Shown here: positions 13,426 to 26,100 of the stretch, in pieces | How the letters are laid out: each line of letters starts with the position of its first letter | How positions within the stretch are numbered: the first letter of the stretch is position 1 | DNA from: Takashimella koratensis | Lineage: Eukaryota; Basidiomycota; Tremellomycetes; Trichosporonales; Tetragoniomycetaceae | Direction of reading: 5' to 3' | Length of the DNA stretch: 64,000 bases | Assembly: GCA_003116875.1 (NCBI GenBank) | Contig: BCKT01000001.1 | Coordinates: 1,545,486 to 1,609,485 of the forward strand | The notes under the pieces: generated by a model | Databases searched by the model: none | What the model was told of the DNA's origin: nothing | Seen by the model: the letters and a program-made list of their open reading frames with translations, nothing else | Made by a program: the position numbers and the translations under genes

Positions 13426-14639
13426 CTACGCGGTCTTCCCTTTCTTACCCTTCTTTTTCTTCTCATTCACACTGACCGCCCCACCTGCTCCAGCCTTCTG
13501 TTCCTCGGCCACGTCTCGACGCAAGACGTCCAGTGCCGAATGGGCAAAGCTCGCGTAGTTGCCAATGATGAAACCGAGGACGGAAGTGACGGTGGGTGTA
13601 AGTGGCCAACTCTGGGTGATATTAGTGTTTTCGATCAAGATACGATTAATGGATGGATAGGAAGATGGAAAGATGTAGAGAATTTGAACGTACCTGCCAT
13701 GGTCGATCCCAGTCGAGTGGGATCGGGAACGCTCCCAACCACGCGCCAACGAGGGTTCCTATCACAGGATACACAATCGTCCTCTCCAGAGGGTTCTCGG
13801 CGCTATCCATCCTCTCGTTAGCCAAAATCCTATCAATCTAAACTTTTCACCCTGTTCTCAACCGCAGAGACTCACCGCATCTCACAGAGCAATTTGCTCA
13901 GTCTGTATCGATCAAAGATACCTGCGTCGTAGATGGATGGAATGCCGAGGATGTAGACGACAGGCCAAGCGAGGAGGATGGAGAGGTGTAACGCCAGAAG
14001 GTAGGTATGGGCGATGTACCTAGGGAAAGTAAGTGGTCAGTGATGATGTTGATTGGGAACAGAGCATAGAGCGCAGGGAGAGGGATGGAGGAGTAGGGAG
14101 TTGACGTACTCGTGGATAGGTGCGCCGAGGGCGATGATGAGGAACGTAAGCAACACCGAGGTCCCCAAAGTCGCGATCGCTGTGTCCCTTGTTCTCTATC
14201 GTATACCCAACCCACCAAACCATCAGTAACTCGTCCTTTTCCGTCACTCCTTTTCCCTCTCTTTACCGACGTTTACTTATTCACTCACCACCAAAGCCGA
14301 GAGAGGGGCTTTGACCACTGCGGCGTTGACCCACTCTCTCCCCAATTTCCTGCCCCACCAAACCAGAACCACCGCAGCTCCTGCTACTTCCCACCCCATC
14401 GTACCTAGCGGGCTGGCCGTGAGGGGGTTGAGGAAAGGGTGTTCCGGTCGGTCCACGGACGAGCGCTGGACTGGCGCCGAGGGGGATGGGAAGAAGTACG
14501 AGGTTGAGCGCGGGAGGAAGAAGAGTGTAGAGAGGAGGAGGAAGGAAAGGTAGCCGAGGGAAGAGAAGTAGGTCGCTAAGGGAAGAGAAGGGAGAGAGTT
14601 GCCGCCCCCAGAAGAAGTCGTCGAGCCGGCCGTGGGCAT
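13426..14639 (-). CDS. GPI11: PIG-F / GPI11-like GPI-anchor biosynthesis membrane protein
   Basis: Multi-spanning ER membrane protein. In the family it works with the ethanolamine-phosphate transferases that decorate the second and third mannose of the GPI precursor. Five exons (14639-14289, 14195-14110, 14019-13876, 13829-13694, 13611-13426) give 300 residues. Hydrophobic segments occur in exon 1 ([13 protein letters not shown]), exon 2 (a [18 protein letters not shown] run), exon 3 ([18 protein letters not shown]) and exons 4-5. The PIG-F hallmark, a PLDWDRPWQ run followed by WPLTP, spans the last intron. The basic C-terminus ([10 protein letters not shown]) resembles an ER-retrieval tail. 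The start is the ATG before PTAGSTTS, which is short and Ser/Gly-rich. It lies head-to-tail with the Aurora gene. Function is from family knowledge; the domain match is clear. Confidence 0.85.
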
Positions 14640-15043
14640 GGTGTGGGCGATAAAAGTGAGAGGAGATAGACTCAAGATAGAAGAGAGGTAAAAGGTAGAG
14701 GCAGAGTGAGGGGTGAAGACAAGACACAAGCCGACCGAAGGCGCCAACCACAGGAACGTGTCGGAATTTACACCCACGTAGCCTTGCAACGACCCGGTCC
14801 ATTCATTATTACCTTGGTCAAATACATCACGACAGATCCTATGCAAACAAAGCCAAAGACACGGACCACAATCCCATGCTGCTTTGGACGGCCAAGTAGC
14901 ACTAAACCACAACTAAGGTGGTACACAACACTGCCGAGAGAGAGAGAGAATATAACCCGTAAGCGACACGAGAGAGACCTTCAACGTCCATTGAGAACCA
15001 ATAACGAGTTCCTAATCACTTTTGTGGTGAGATTTGAGACCAA
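14640..15043. other. Spacer between PIG-F start and Aurora stop
   Basis: 404 bases between two leftward genes, holding the 3' flank of the Aurora gene and the promoter of PIG-F. No gene or clear element is seen. Confidence 0.5.
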
Positions 15044-16881
15044 TTAGGATTCACGAGAAGAGCCCGCGGTCATTCGTTTCTTCTCGTATTTCTTGATCCA
15101 AGGGTGTTGCAGCACCTCGGTGAGGGGCAACCGGTCTTCTGGGTTATACCGAAGAAGCTTTATCTCATATCAGCAATTATCACGTTGTTTCGCCCGCCTA
15201 TCTGCTCACCCTAGTGATCAAGTCGTTGGCCTCGGGAGAGACAAAGTCAGGAATATGGAGATCGACATTACGGATACGTCGGTACGTTGCCGAATGTCCA
15301 GCGAGGTCCTTGTAACGGTCAAGAATCAGCCCAAGCCCCAAGTCACCGCCATCGCATTTTCTAGTGTGTACATAACACGTCAACTCACCTCGAAGGGGGG
15401 TCCGCCTACGATGAACTCGTACGCAAGTACACCGAGCGCCCAGTAATCGACCTTCGCATTGTGTTCTTTCCCCTCGACCATCTCAGGTGGGAGGTAGTCG
15501 AGGGTACCGCAGAGCGTCTGCCGCCGGTCACTTGGTGCGTGCTGGGCAGATCAGCGAAACGATACAATGGTCCCAGACAGGCCACAACAACGACTTTGTT
15601 CGGGATACAGCACTCACCACGCTCCATCCAAAGTCACCAATCTTGAGCTCGCCTCTCAGACCAATAAGCAAGTTCTCAGGCTTGATATCGCGGTGGATAA
15701 CGTGCTTCCTGTGGAGGTAGATGAGGGCGTCCGCCATCTGCGCGATATACTGAGAACAGATATCAGCATATTTCAGATTTGACCCCGGCGGCCCTGGTGC
15801 GGTTGAATCTACACTCACCCGACTGCTACGTTTCTCGTCGAATCGGCCGACCTTGGAGAGCTGCTTGTACAGCTCGCCCTTGGCCGCAAACTCCAGCACG
15901 AGGAAGATTCGCTTCGAGTCGTCAAAATATCCGTACAATCGGAGAATGTTGGGATGCCTACACAAGTATTTGGAGAAACCACGTCAGCTCGCAGAATATG
16001 ATTACCCATGGTCGTGAACACATCTCATGAATCATGACTCACCTGAGGTTCTGCTGGATTTCAATCTCCCGTCTGACCTGCTTCTCGACTTTACCGTTGA
16101 TAATCTCGTCTTTGTGCAAACACTTGAGTGCGACGATAAAGTGGGGAGGAGCCTTAGTTCGAGCGAGGTAAACGCGGCCGAATTTGCCTTTACCCAGGGG
16201 GCGACCGATTTGGAACGCCGGGAGGGAGAGTGCAACAGCGCTGGGGTGTGTCAGTAAGTTTCTTTCGCTTCGGAGAAGCCCCAAGCTCAGAACACACCTT
16301 GACGCCGGCGCATCCATCTCCAACACTTTGGCCGCCTCGCCAGAGACCGCCTCTCGACCCGCTTCGTCGGCCTCAAACCCCCCATCGTACTTTCCGATAT
16401 CGACCTTGCGGGCTGCGCTGGTGACTGTCGGGTGAGTCTGCTGGTGTGGGTTGATCGAAGCTGACATAGCTCTCGACGTTGTCGAGTGTGCGGGCCCATG
16501 GATCCCGTGTGCGGTGTGCTGGATCACTCCGTGTTTACTCATCTTCGAAGGCGAGAAGGTCTGTGCTGCTGCTGCTGCTTTGGACCCCGAGGCGGAAGCG
16601 GAGGCAGCGGCGGAGGCTTGAGAAGCAGCTGAACCAGGGACGTTGGCGCCTGCGAGGTTGAGGAGGGCTCCGCGCTGGGCGTCGGCGTGGGCGGAGAGAC
16701 CAGTGTTGGCCGGTCGAGAGAGACCAGGGTGCATGTATTTCTTCATTAAAGGTGGGAGCCGATTCCCCCCTGCTGCAGAAGAGGACAAGGGGTGGGCACT
16801 GCGTGGGTCGGGGGATGGGGAGGCAGGTGCTCCGCCGCTGAGCGAGAGGCTCGCCATGAGGTTGGAGATTGGTTGGGCCAT
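15044..16881 (-). CDS. IPL1: Aurora family serine/threonine kinase (Ipl1 type)
   Basis: Mitotic kinase that corrects kinetochore-microtubule attachment as part of the chromosomal passenger complex. Seven exons (16881-16298, 16240-16043, 15957-15819, 15749-15618, 15541-15389, 15308-15210, 15157-15044) give 472 residues. An N-terminal extension of about 195 residues, rich in Ala, Ser and His, precedes the kinase domain. Visible motifs: glycine loop GKGKFG (about 210-215), catalytic lysine in [12 protein letters not shown] (from 326), DFGWSV (from 346), and the Aurora activation loop [16 protein letters not shown] with the activating Thr near 360. The C-lobe ends [20 protein letters not shown]. 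All catalytic residues are present. Only one Aurora is visible here; most fungi have a single gene covering both the A and B roles. Confidence 0.93.
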
Positions 16882-18152
16882 GGTGTGGACTATGTTGATG
16901 ATGACCAAGAGTTGCCAGTTTCAACAGCAAACGGTGCATTGAAAAGCAGGCGCGAGATCATAACAAATAAACAGCGGAAGTAAATTTATCAGCCCTTGTT
17001 TGTGTAGCATCCGAGTGATTTTAACCCCACGTCATGGTCTGTGCCTGGTCCTCTACAGTGGCAATTGGCACATAGGCAAGGCAAACATAACCCTCGCATG
17101 AAAGCTAAAACATCCTTGTCTTCTTTTCTCAACAACTCGCTGGCCGCACGAGCACAGGTCAGAGCCCACCCTGATATCAAATCGTAGCTGGGCATTATCA
17201 CATCCGCTCCTATCGGCTCTGTCGTGATTGATCGACCTCTCCCTCTTCCTCTTCCATCCCAACGGACCAACAGGAAAATATCGCTCACCGAGTTCATCGA
17301 GCTGTCTGTCCCATCGAACACATCGCTGACTGATACTGATCCGGTGCTTGTTCCGATCTGATTCGTCTTAGTATCTTCGTTTTGTCCGGCGGTAACGGGG
17401 CTGAGAAGGGTGAGACATGGGTAAAGCGGTGATATCGGGCCTGTGCAAGAGTTACGATCAGAGTGATTGGGCACTGCCCTGCGCCCTTGCCGATTGACGA
17501 CCAGTGGGGTCCTTTGGGCAAGGAACAGACCGAAAGAGATACACTGGTCACCGGGTTCCTGTATGCGCCACCCGAAGTGGTCCAATCACCTCTTGTCCCT
17601 CCCATCACCCCCTTCCGCCGTCTTCCCCTTCCCTTCCCCCTCCTGCCTCCACCTTCCTCCCCCTTCCACTCCGTTCCAGTCCCACAAGCGGTGTCCGGTG
17701 TTCTCATCGGCGAGCGAGCGGCAATACCCAATGACCATGACATCACTCCCTTGTGTTGTTGTTCTCACACGACCTGGTGTCCGCTGAGGGCGGCTGGTAT
17801 AGCCAATCACCCTCCGTCACCACCCGTCACCCATCACCGGAGATGCCGTACGGCGGTGGATCTTTTCACTGGCCCGACCCATTATCACGCGTCATCGCCT
17901 CTTGCTTACCCCTCGTGCTCGACTCCCCTTCCCCTCTTGTCAGGTCGCTAGGAGAGCCAGTGGGAGGCGCGTGGACGAAACGTGCTGCGTCGGAGGCAGT
18001 GGTCCCCCTACCCCGTCAGCCAGTGCAGCCAGCGAGCTAAGCCTGGTGAGGGAATTTCCATTCGCCATTTGCCACCCCCTTCCCCCTCCCTTCCCTTCCT
18101 TTGTAGGTGGTATAGCTGCCCGATTGAGTCAGCGGCAAGGACTGGCGGGGTG

Positions 18153-18158
18153 TATATA
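18153..18158 (+). promoter_or_regulatory. TATA box upstream of the small Gly/Tyr-rich protein gene
   Basis: TATATA within GGTGTATATAACC, about 525 bases before the ATG at 18680. If used, it predicts a leader of about 490 bases, with or without an intron. Confidence 0.45.
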
Positions 18159-18218
18159 ACCCCCCCTTGGTCGACTCCACTTCTTCCCCTTTCGTCACCT
18201 CATCTCAACCCGCTCGCT

Positions 18219-18248
18219 CACCACCACCACCACCACCACCACCACCAC
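18219..18248 (+). repeat. (CAC)n trinucleotide run in the predicted leader
   Basis: About ten CAC units between the TATA box and the ATG at 18680. It is a simple repeat in probable untranslated RNA. Confidence 0.7.
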
Positions 18249-18679
18249 TCACTTTGACAACACTTCACTCACCACTCATCCCCACACCGGTCAATCACCA
18301 CTCAACCAAACTCCTCCCTCACCTCGTCGCGTCCTCCCGGGCTCAAAACTAAGCCACATCAAACCTTCATCGCATCACCTCTTTTACACGTTCCACGTAC
18401 GTCCTTTTTCCCGGATCACAGTTTCCATTGCGCACCCCCTTTCTGCCTCACCACAACCACGTTGCCACCGGGTCTCTCACTTCGACCCGTGCTTCTCCCT
18501 CCCTCTCCTCCTCTGCCAGTTCGTCCCGCTAACCTCTTGCTTGCATCAGTACACGAGGCAAAGCGCACACGATCGTCGTCGTTCCGACCACCCGGGTCGA
18601 GCATCACCTTCCCTGACCTCGGGTCCGCCGATCCCCACTCACCCCGATCCCAGCCTCTACCTCACCCACTCCACGCACA

Positions 18680-19045
18680 ATGGGGATGTACTTCTCCTTC
18701 GGCCGCCGTCGCGCTCAACCCGTATCCTCCGACCCTTCTTACCCCAAATACTGGCCCGACCAGAACTCGACCTACCCTTCACTCCCTCGTTACTCTGGAC
18801 CCACTTACGGCCGCCGTTCTCGTCCTCAGTACTATGCCCCTCAACCTACCGTCTACGCTCCCCAGTACTCCAACACAGGCTACACGGGCTACACGGGGTA
18901 TAACGGGTACACTTACGCCCAGCAGCAAGGGTACTACGCCACTCCCCAGCCCCAGCAGGTCGCGTTCGGTGGGGTTGGGGTCCGCACCTTTGGCGAACCT
19001 AAGCGAAAAGTCAGGTTCGGAAAGGTCTCGGTCAAGAAGTTCTGA
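18680..19045 (+). CDS. Small Gly/Tyr-rich hypothetical protein
   Basis: A single-exon frame of 121 residues with a good Kozak context (CACAATGG). The N-terminus MGMYFSFGRRRAQ is followed by a Pro/Tyr/Ser-rich middle. Next come short GYTGYTGYNGYTY repeats, a Gln-rich patch, and a basic end (FGEPKRKVRFGKVSVKKF). It has no signal peptide or membrane segment. The long pyrimidine-rich leader and TATA box suggest high or inducible expression. I do not recognise a family. G-Y repeat proteins of this size can be low-complexity RNA- or wall-associated proteins, but nothing here decides that. It is accepted as real because codon use looks biased, the start context is good and the 3' region is free of other genes. 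Confidence 0.62.
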   Translation: MGMYFSFGRRRAQPVSSDPSYPKYWPDQNSTYPSLPRYSGPTYGRRSRPQYYAPQPTVYAPQYSNTGYTGYTGYNGYTYAQQQGYYATPQPQQVAFGGVGVRTFGEPKRKVRFGKVSVKKF

Positions 19046-20173
19046 GTCTCGACTCGACTTGTGAAATCTCGAATCGTATCCTGACTACGTCCTCGGCTAC
19101 TCGGTACCCAACATCAAACGCACTCGCCAGGTCGGACGAGGTCCCGACCAGGCTTTACAAGGCGCGACTCGTCTCAACATGCCTTGACTTCCCTCGTAGC
19201 GAGGTTCCGGCTCAGCTACGTCTCGACGGTTCGTTACGATTCATGATAGCTCTTGACGACTCGTGACGACCAATGCCATCACAGCGGCGCTCGGAGACGC
19301 TCCACACCCGGTACTACAGACCTCGAGAGTTCCAAGGGTAGGCTGTGTTGGGCTGGATCTGGACGATGCACAGGAAACAAGGCGGCGGGGCGGTGAGGCA
19401 GCGGCTCTCCAACGAGCACGGCGTTCCACCGAGCTCATCATCGACCATCCGATCAAAGACTCTCTTGCTCTCTCCTCACTCGACGTCATCGCTCGCACCT
19501 TCCTCACCCGCTTTACCAATCTCACAACCTCATGACCTCGCGACCTGACAACTCGCGACCTCACTCTCCGCTCTCATCAGTGTCCGTTCGTCCCCTCGAA
19601 CTAATGTCCATCTCCTCGTCGACTCGAAAATTGATTCAGACAATCTTTTCGAATATTCAAGATATCCACAGTTACATCACCTACTTCGTTACGACGTCCC
19701 ATCAAACGAGATTCGAGTATAAATTAGTGAAAAGGGAGAAAGGAAAGTTTGGGGTATTGTAGTTTTCCTATGTCCTATGCTGTAAAACTTCATGCTACTG
19801 TCGTCCTCGTTGTCTTTCTTCGTATGTGCACAAGTGGAAAGAACTCGAATCAAATAGTGTATGTACAAGAGAAATGAATGGACAAGTGGACAAAGTGGTC
19901 GTAGATCGCGAGGTGGGTCGTTAAAATTGCCATCATTGTTGTTGCTATGCACGGGGTATCGTCGAGATTGTCAAGTTCGTCCACGACGTTCACTTCGTTC
20001 ACATCGTTCACTTCGTTCACATCGTTCCGGTCAGACATGTCTTTCTTGAATCGTTTCGTTCTTTGTATCGTCCACGTCCTCGTCCTCGTCGTTGTTCTCG
20101 TCCTCGTCCTCGTTTCTGCCATTTCGTTTCATCCACGCAAACGTTTGCACAGTCATCGCTCCCTTGATCGGGC
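19046..20173. other. Convergent intergenic region
   Basis: 1.1 kb between convergent stops. It includes short imperfect repeats of TCGTTCAC (about 19985-20030) and CGTCCTCGTC-type repeats (about 20070-20115). No supported gene is seen. Confidence 0.5.
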
Positions 20174-23100
20174 CTAAACCTCCGTGTCATGCGATCTTTC
20201 GTCAAGCGTATCGCGCGTATCGACATCACTGTGTGAATTGACGGTATCTACACTATCCTTACTCGGTTCCAACTCTGACGGGAGGTCCTCGCTCGTGTGG
20301 GCGACTTGGCTATGCTGAACTGGCTCGGAATCGGAAACCGCCACGGGGACAGAAGACGCAATGGACGAAGGTATCGGTGGGAGTGACGAAGGGACCGATT
20401 GGATACCGCTTCCTTCCTCTTCCTCCTCCCCCTCCTCCACCTCATCCTCGTCCATATCGTCGAAACCATCTTCTTCGGGCTCGTCATCCCCCGTTCCTGT
20501 GGCCGAAGCACTTGGCGCGCTCATTCGAGTGATCATAACGACTTCAGTCCCATCAGATCCGTGGGTCGTCGTCGTCGTCGTTGTCGACTCTGCACTCGGC
20601 TGGACTTGATCGGATTCGTCCTCCTCATCTTCGTCTTCGTCGTGTGGTTCGTGGATCGCCGCGGTCTCGGGTACGGGCTGTTCCGATACCTCTGGTTCCT
20701 CTTCGGCCTCTTCGACTTTTGCTTCCGGTTCCGGTTCCGGTTCCATCTCGACCTCAGGCTGGGGCTCCGGGATAATGTGTACAGGCTGCTGGACCGTAGG
20801 ACTAGGCTCTTCTCCATCCTCATCCTCATCCTCACCCTCTCCCAGGTCTTCGACAGTTCGCCTTTCAGGCTCAATGTGCTCCTGCCCCTGCTCCCGCTCC
20901 CGCTCCTCTTCCTCTCCCGCTTCCCCCGCCTCCTTGGCAGGCGTCACCGGTAAAACCGGAGTCGCTGGGGCTTCCGCTTCCTCATCTTCATCCTCATCCT
21001 CCGGCACGTCTCCCTCAACAGGAGCTACGGGAGTCACGGGCGTAACCGGAGTCGCGGGTGTTGCAGCTGCCTCAGGCTCAGGCGGCGCCACTGGCGATTG
21101 GCCATCCTCGACCTTCTCCACGACGTCGTTCTCCGTCTCCTTGGCAGGGTTCGGCTCGACTTCCTTGTTTACCTCGGCGTGTGCGCCCGTCTGCTCCGGC
21201 TGCTTTTCATTCTCTTCAACTTCGTCTTCCGAAGCTTCGAGATCCCCTTCGTCAGCCTTTGAGCCTGGCTCTCCGTCCTTCTCAGGCTCTTTTTCCGCCT
21301 CCACCTCAGGAACCGCTCCCTCCTCCGCCGGCTCAACGAGATGCGCCGAGGCAGTCTCGTTCTCAGGCACAACTTCGTCCTCCGCCTCCGCCTCCTCTGC
21401 CTCCACCGGCGCCTCCTCATGAGCCGATTCGGACGCTTCGTCTACTACTTCAGGCTCCACCTTGTCGACGGTCGCTACATGCGCCTCGCGTTTCGGTTCG
21501 CCGACCGGTTCTGGCTCTTGCTCAAGCTCTTGCTCTTGCTCGGGTTCGACTTGTTCAGCTTCTTGTGGCTCATCTACCGCCTCCCCGGCTTCCTGGTCTT
21601 GAGCATCGCCTTCGACTTCCCTCTCTTGCTCATCCTCTTCCTCTTCCTCGTCACGGGACGAGAACACTCCCCCGAGTTGGTTGATTTTCTCGTCGACGTT
21701 GACACCGGACTCGCCAAGGTTTGGGTCAGTGGCGGGAGCGTTGTCGCTGATCATGCCGGTAGACTCGGTTGACGGGAAGAGTTGAGTTTCGGGCTCAGAG
21801 GCGTCGATAGCGACTGGGTGAGAGATGTCCAAGGGCTGTGTGGGTTCGACAAGGTCGAAGGCCGGTTCAGGCTCCTCAACCGCCTGCTCTGCCTCAGGGA
21901 CGTGGATGGCCGATTCGATTTCGGGAACGTCGATGGCGGGCTCCGGTTCGATAACATCAAGCGCAGCTGCTGGTTCCGGAAAGTCGATGGCGGATTCAGG
22001 CTCGTCCTCAATCGCGGGTTTAGGCTCGGGCACGTCGATGGTCGATTCGGGCTCGGGAACTTCGATCGCGGACTCGGGCTCAATCTCGTGCTCAGGTTCC
22101 GGCACGTCGATCGGCTCGGGCACCTCGGGCGTCTCGATAGCTTCGATCGGTTCAATCGGCACAGCCGCCTCCATTGCCTCTGTCGTCTCAAATGCCTCGA
22201 CAGGCTCGACAGGCTCAATTGGAGCGATGAGCTCGGAAGACTCGACAGCTTCAGCTGGCGTGGCAGTTGGAGCGGTGAAAAAGCCCTCGGAATCCTCGTT
22301 CCTCATCGCAAACGCTTGAAGTCCTGGGGTCGCAAAGTCCTCTAGAGCGAACTCCAACGGCTGGCTATCCAATTCAGTAGGGGCCTCACGTTCAACTTCG
22401 TAATCGGGGGTTGCGAATACGTCTTCGGTTGGAGGTTGGACTACAGGTTCCAGGTGAGCGATAGCCTCAGTAGACGAAGTTGGGGCGATTGGGTCATCTT
22501 CGAGGGTGGGGATATGTCCTTGCTCCGGCTGAGTAGGCTGGACAAGACCGACAGCATGTGAGACCTCGTCCGTTTCCCCCTCGGGTCCCGCAGATTCGAA
22601 TACGGTCGATTCGAGCGTAGGGGCCTTGGGTACAGTAAATGCTGAATCGGCGTCGAGTGCGGAATCGGGCTCGGTGAGAGGGGTCTCGACTGCCTCTGCT
22701 GTGGCCAACTCGGCGGAGTCGTGGATCCTCTCGTCGAGGACTTGTGGCTCGTGTATATCCTCGAGTTCTTCTTCCTGTCCCTGTTCGTGAATCTCCTCGT
22801 GGGCGTCGTCGAGTACCTCGTCTTGCTTTCCTTGCACTGCAGCCTTCGCAGGTAATTCTTCCGCCTCAACCTCGTGATGAACCTCAGGCTCCAGCTCTGG
22901 GTATGACTTTGACCGCGACTGCGGGTCCGAATCCGGTTCCGACGCCTGTTGATCCGGCAACACGGAAGCCACGAGTCTCGGCGAAGGCGAGGGCGCAAGT
23001 GACCTCTGCGTCCTCCCTTCTATATCTTCCTCTTCCACACCTGTGAACATCTCCCTCTCCCCTTCTTTTCCTTCTTCGATTCGAGGCTGGATCTCGGTGT

Positions 23101-26100
23101 TCAGTTCAAGGAGCCCAGTCGACGCGGGAGTATAAGTATCGAGTCCGGCGAGCTGGTCGAAGGTCTCGACGTGTTCGGGAGGCGGAGTAGCTTCGTGTTC
23201 TTTGATCTCTGGAACCTCTTCTTCCTCGACAGCCTCTTTTGCCTCGCCTTTATCCTCGTTTCGGACCAAGGTCTGCTCCTCCTCGACGTGCTCTTTCTCC
23301 ACCACGGTCTCCTCCTCATCCTCTGACTTTCCAGACAGAGCAGATATCGCCGCCCCTGCTGCACCAGCTATCAGACCCGCCGCAGCGACCGTCGCCGCCG
23401 CGGTTGCTGCCGCAGCCGCTGTTGTCGCCGAAACCAATGGTGTCTCAAATTCCATCGGCCTGCCTTCGGACATTGGTGATTCCGATCGCTCGACCGACTC
23501 CAGGTGTTCACCGGCTTGACGCTCGGGCTCGCCTTGGTCGCCATGTTCATCGTCCGACATTGCCAGCGCATCGGCAAGGGACATGTGTCGCCCTCCGACA
23601 GTGTACCCTTCTTCCTCGACTTCTTCGACATCGCCACCGCTACCGGGCTCGGGTGATCCGAGCATGGACGCAGGGACAACGCGGACGGTTCCGAGTCGCG
23701 TAGGGGTAGCGAGGCTCGAAGAATCGGTGGAGACGTCAGCAGCGGTGATTTCTTCAGTTGCGTCGGCATCGTCGATGGCGTTGAAAGAGGCTTGAGCAGG
23801 GGTCGCGGGGGCCGGAGAAGGCGCAAGGGATTCGTTTTGGAAGATGGCACGGGTAGAGAGATCGTCGACGTCGTGGCGTGGGCTCGGGTCGGGGATCTGC
23901 ATCGCGATAGCGGTGGCTGCTGTCGCTGCGGTGACACCGGCAGCCAAGGTGACTACTTCTTCCCCACTAACGTTCCCACCAGTTTTGTGGTCATCGTGGG
24001 TGCCGTAGAGGTCTTGCGGTACCTGCTCTACCTGTGGCGCCGGTTTTGTCTCCGCCCAATGACGCCAAATCTTCTCATCGAGGTCGTACCACTTCTTCAA
24101 CGACTTGAGTGGTTTCAAATCTAGGTCGATCACTTTAACCTCGCTCAGTTCTTCGTTGAGGATATACTCTCCTTCGTATTCTGGATGCTGGGCCAGGACC
24201 GCCCGAACGAATACCGAGCAGTCCTTGAAGATCGCCGAGAGAGCGTAGGCGATCATCGTTGTCCTCAAGGTCCACGCTTCGGCTCCCTCGGCGGCGTCAG
24301 TGGCTGAGTAACCCTCGCCAGAGGAGAGATAGGAGTTGTAGGAGTCGATGAAAGCGGTGAGCTCGGTAGCGGTGGGCTCAGGGCAGAGGTCGGGAGAGAA
24401 GAGCGGGGAGTCGGGGTGGGCTGTAGCGAAACGGGCAGCGAGGCGGGAGATATCGGCGGGGTCGAGGCGGCTCTGGAGTCGAGCAAGGGCAGGAAGGACG
24501 TGTGTGGATAGAAGAAGAGGGATGAGGAAATTCTTGGTGCCTCCTGCAATGTCTTGTCCAGGCTGGGCAGTAGGGATCTTTTCGACCTGCTCGACGAGTC
24601 AGTCAGCTCGCCTTCTTGTCATACAGTTGATTCTCGTCATAGCTTCCACCTTGAACTCACCTCAATCGGTCCAACCCTCTCGCCATCCACAAAGACGCGT
24701 AGATTGTTCTTCTCTCCCGCACTAACCTCCCACCCTTCCCACAGTCCCTCGATCGCTTTCCCCATCCGCGCTTTGTCGCCCGAATACAGATCAAGTGGGC
24801 AATACACGTGGTCCCGCCCGTCAAGCTGGCCACGGAGATGCTGGTGCATACAGAACCGGCAATTGGTGGTTTTGATCGCGACAGATTCAGGAGGTGAGAG
24901 TGTTGTTGAAGGAGGTAAGAATCCCCATTTAGGCTAGAGGGATGGGTATTTGTAAGCTCAGGTTTGAACGGGGGTGGGTTGGAGTGGTGGCGAAACAAAC
25001 TCGATATCAGATGAAAGGAAGGGATACGGAGCGAGGAGGTGGGGGGGGGGGGGGGGGGGGAAGAGTCGAGACTGTCGCAAAGTCAAGCGGGCATCACGAC
25101 TTGACTCGACAAAGGAAGGGGCTGGAGCACTATGATAAGACTACACTGCCCCATCACCACCACAATCCGACGCCTTCCACCACCTTCCAGTGTTTGAAAA
25201 TTGGGAAGCAAATCTGGGAAGAGCGCCACAGAGAGCTCTGTCACTCACCTTGATCTCAAATGTGACGACTCTGTGGCCCTCAATCGCACCAGTGAGTGTC
25301 GGCATGATCTGTGCGTTTGCCGAGACAAGTTGTACCAGGGTCGAACCGGCGTCCACCGGTGTCCAAGGTTCCGACCCCACGGTTGACGCCGAGTTCGGCT
25401 GCGACTCTTCCCCTCTTTCACCTGATCCCTTGGCCCCTTCCTTCCTATGCAATGGCCGAGAATCCTCTGCGGCTTCGAGAAGGCGGTGCAGCCATGTCTC
25501 GTCACTCAACCTCACAGTCGAGGCAGGGACGAGCAAATCGGGATCTAGCAAACGCGGGAGGATCTTGTGTTCCCAAGCGTCTTGAGCGGCACTTGCCGTT
25601 TTCGCAGACTTGATGAATCGCAGTACCCGGCCGATGAAGGTCGGGTTCGAGCCGGTGTAGGCAAAGACGACGTGAAGCCCGCCTTCAGAGAAGTACGTCC
25701 AATCTTCCGGTGCAGTCTCAGTCGTCAGGCCGTCGTACGGGGTAGGTGTCTTCGGGATCGCAGGGGTATCGGAGACTGGACCGGCAAGTTGAGGGGTAAT
25801 TTCCGTGCCACTTGGCCCGACGACCGTCGCTTCGTCGGCGTCGGCGATTGGAGCAACTTTGACCACCTCGCCCATTTCTCCAGTCGTGTACTCTGTTGGC
25901 GCGGCAGACCCCACGGGACTCGCATCTTTCGCCTTGTCCCCCTCCGATCCGGCCACACCCTTGTCTTTCCCCTCTTCCGGTGTCGCCACTAACGGGGTTG
26001 TCGACCCGTTCCCCGCTACCTTCTGCTTGGCGTTCACGTTCTTACTCGAGCCGAACAAGCTCTTCCTGAACCCCGTTCCCGGCCGCGCCGAAGCAGTCGA

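Larger units (their letters stand above)
16882..18679. promoter_or_regulatory. Divergent intergenic region, Aurora kinase / small Gly-Tyr protein
   Basis: 1.8 kb between divergent starts. The right half looks like a strong promoter and long leader: a TATA box at 18153, a (CAC)n run and then pyrimidine-rich DNA up to the ATG at 18680. A leader intron is possible (GTACGT near 18398 to a CATCAG near 18549) but unproven. The 198-codon leftward frame at 16989-17585 has no homology I can see. Confidence 0.45.

Noticed and set aside
13082..13558. 158-codon + strand frame
   Set aside because: It overlaps the last exon of PIG-F on the minus strand and shows no domain or start context. It is likely 3' untranslated DNA.
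16989..17585. 198-codon minus-strand frame upstream of the Aurora gene
   Set aside because: It has no recognisable family and ordinary composition, and lies where an Aurora promoter is expected. It could be a small gene, but I see no support.
20399..21772. Several long + strand frames antisense to the acidic tail of the IPK1 gene (for example 20775-21422)
   Set aside because: They mirror the repetitive GAG/GAA-rich codons of the real gene on the other strand and give Ser/Ser or Arg/Leu low-complexity peptides without domains.
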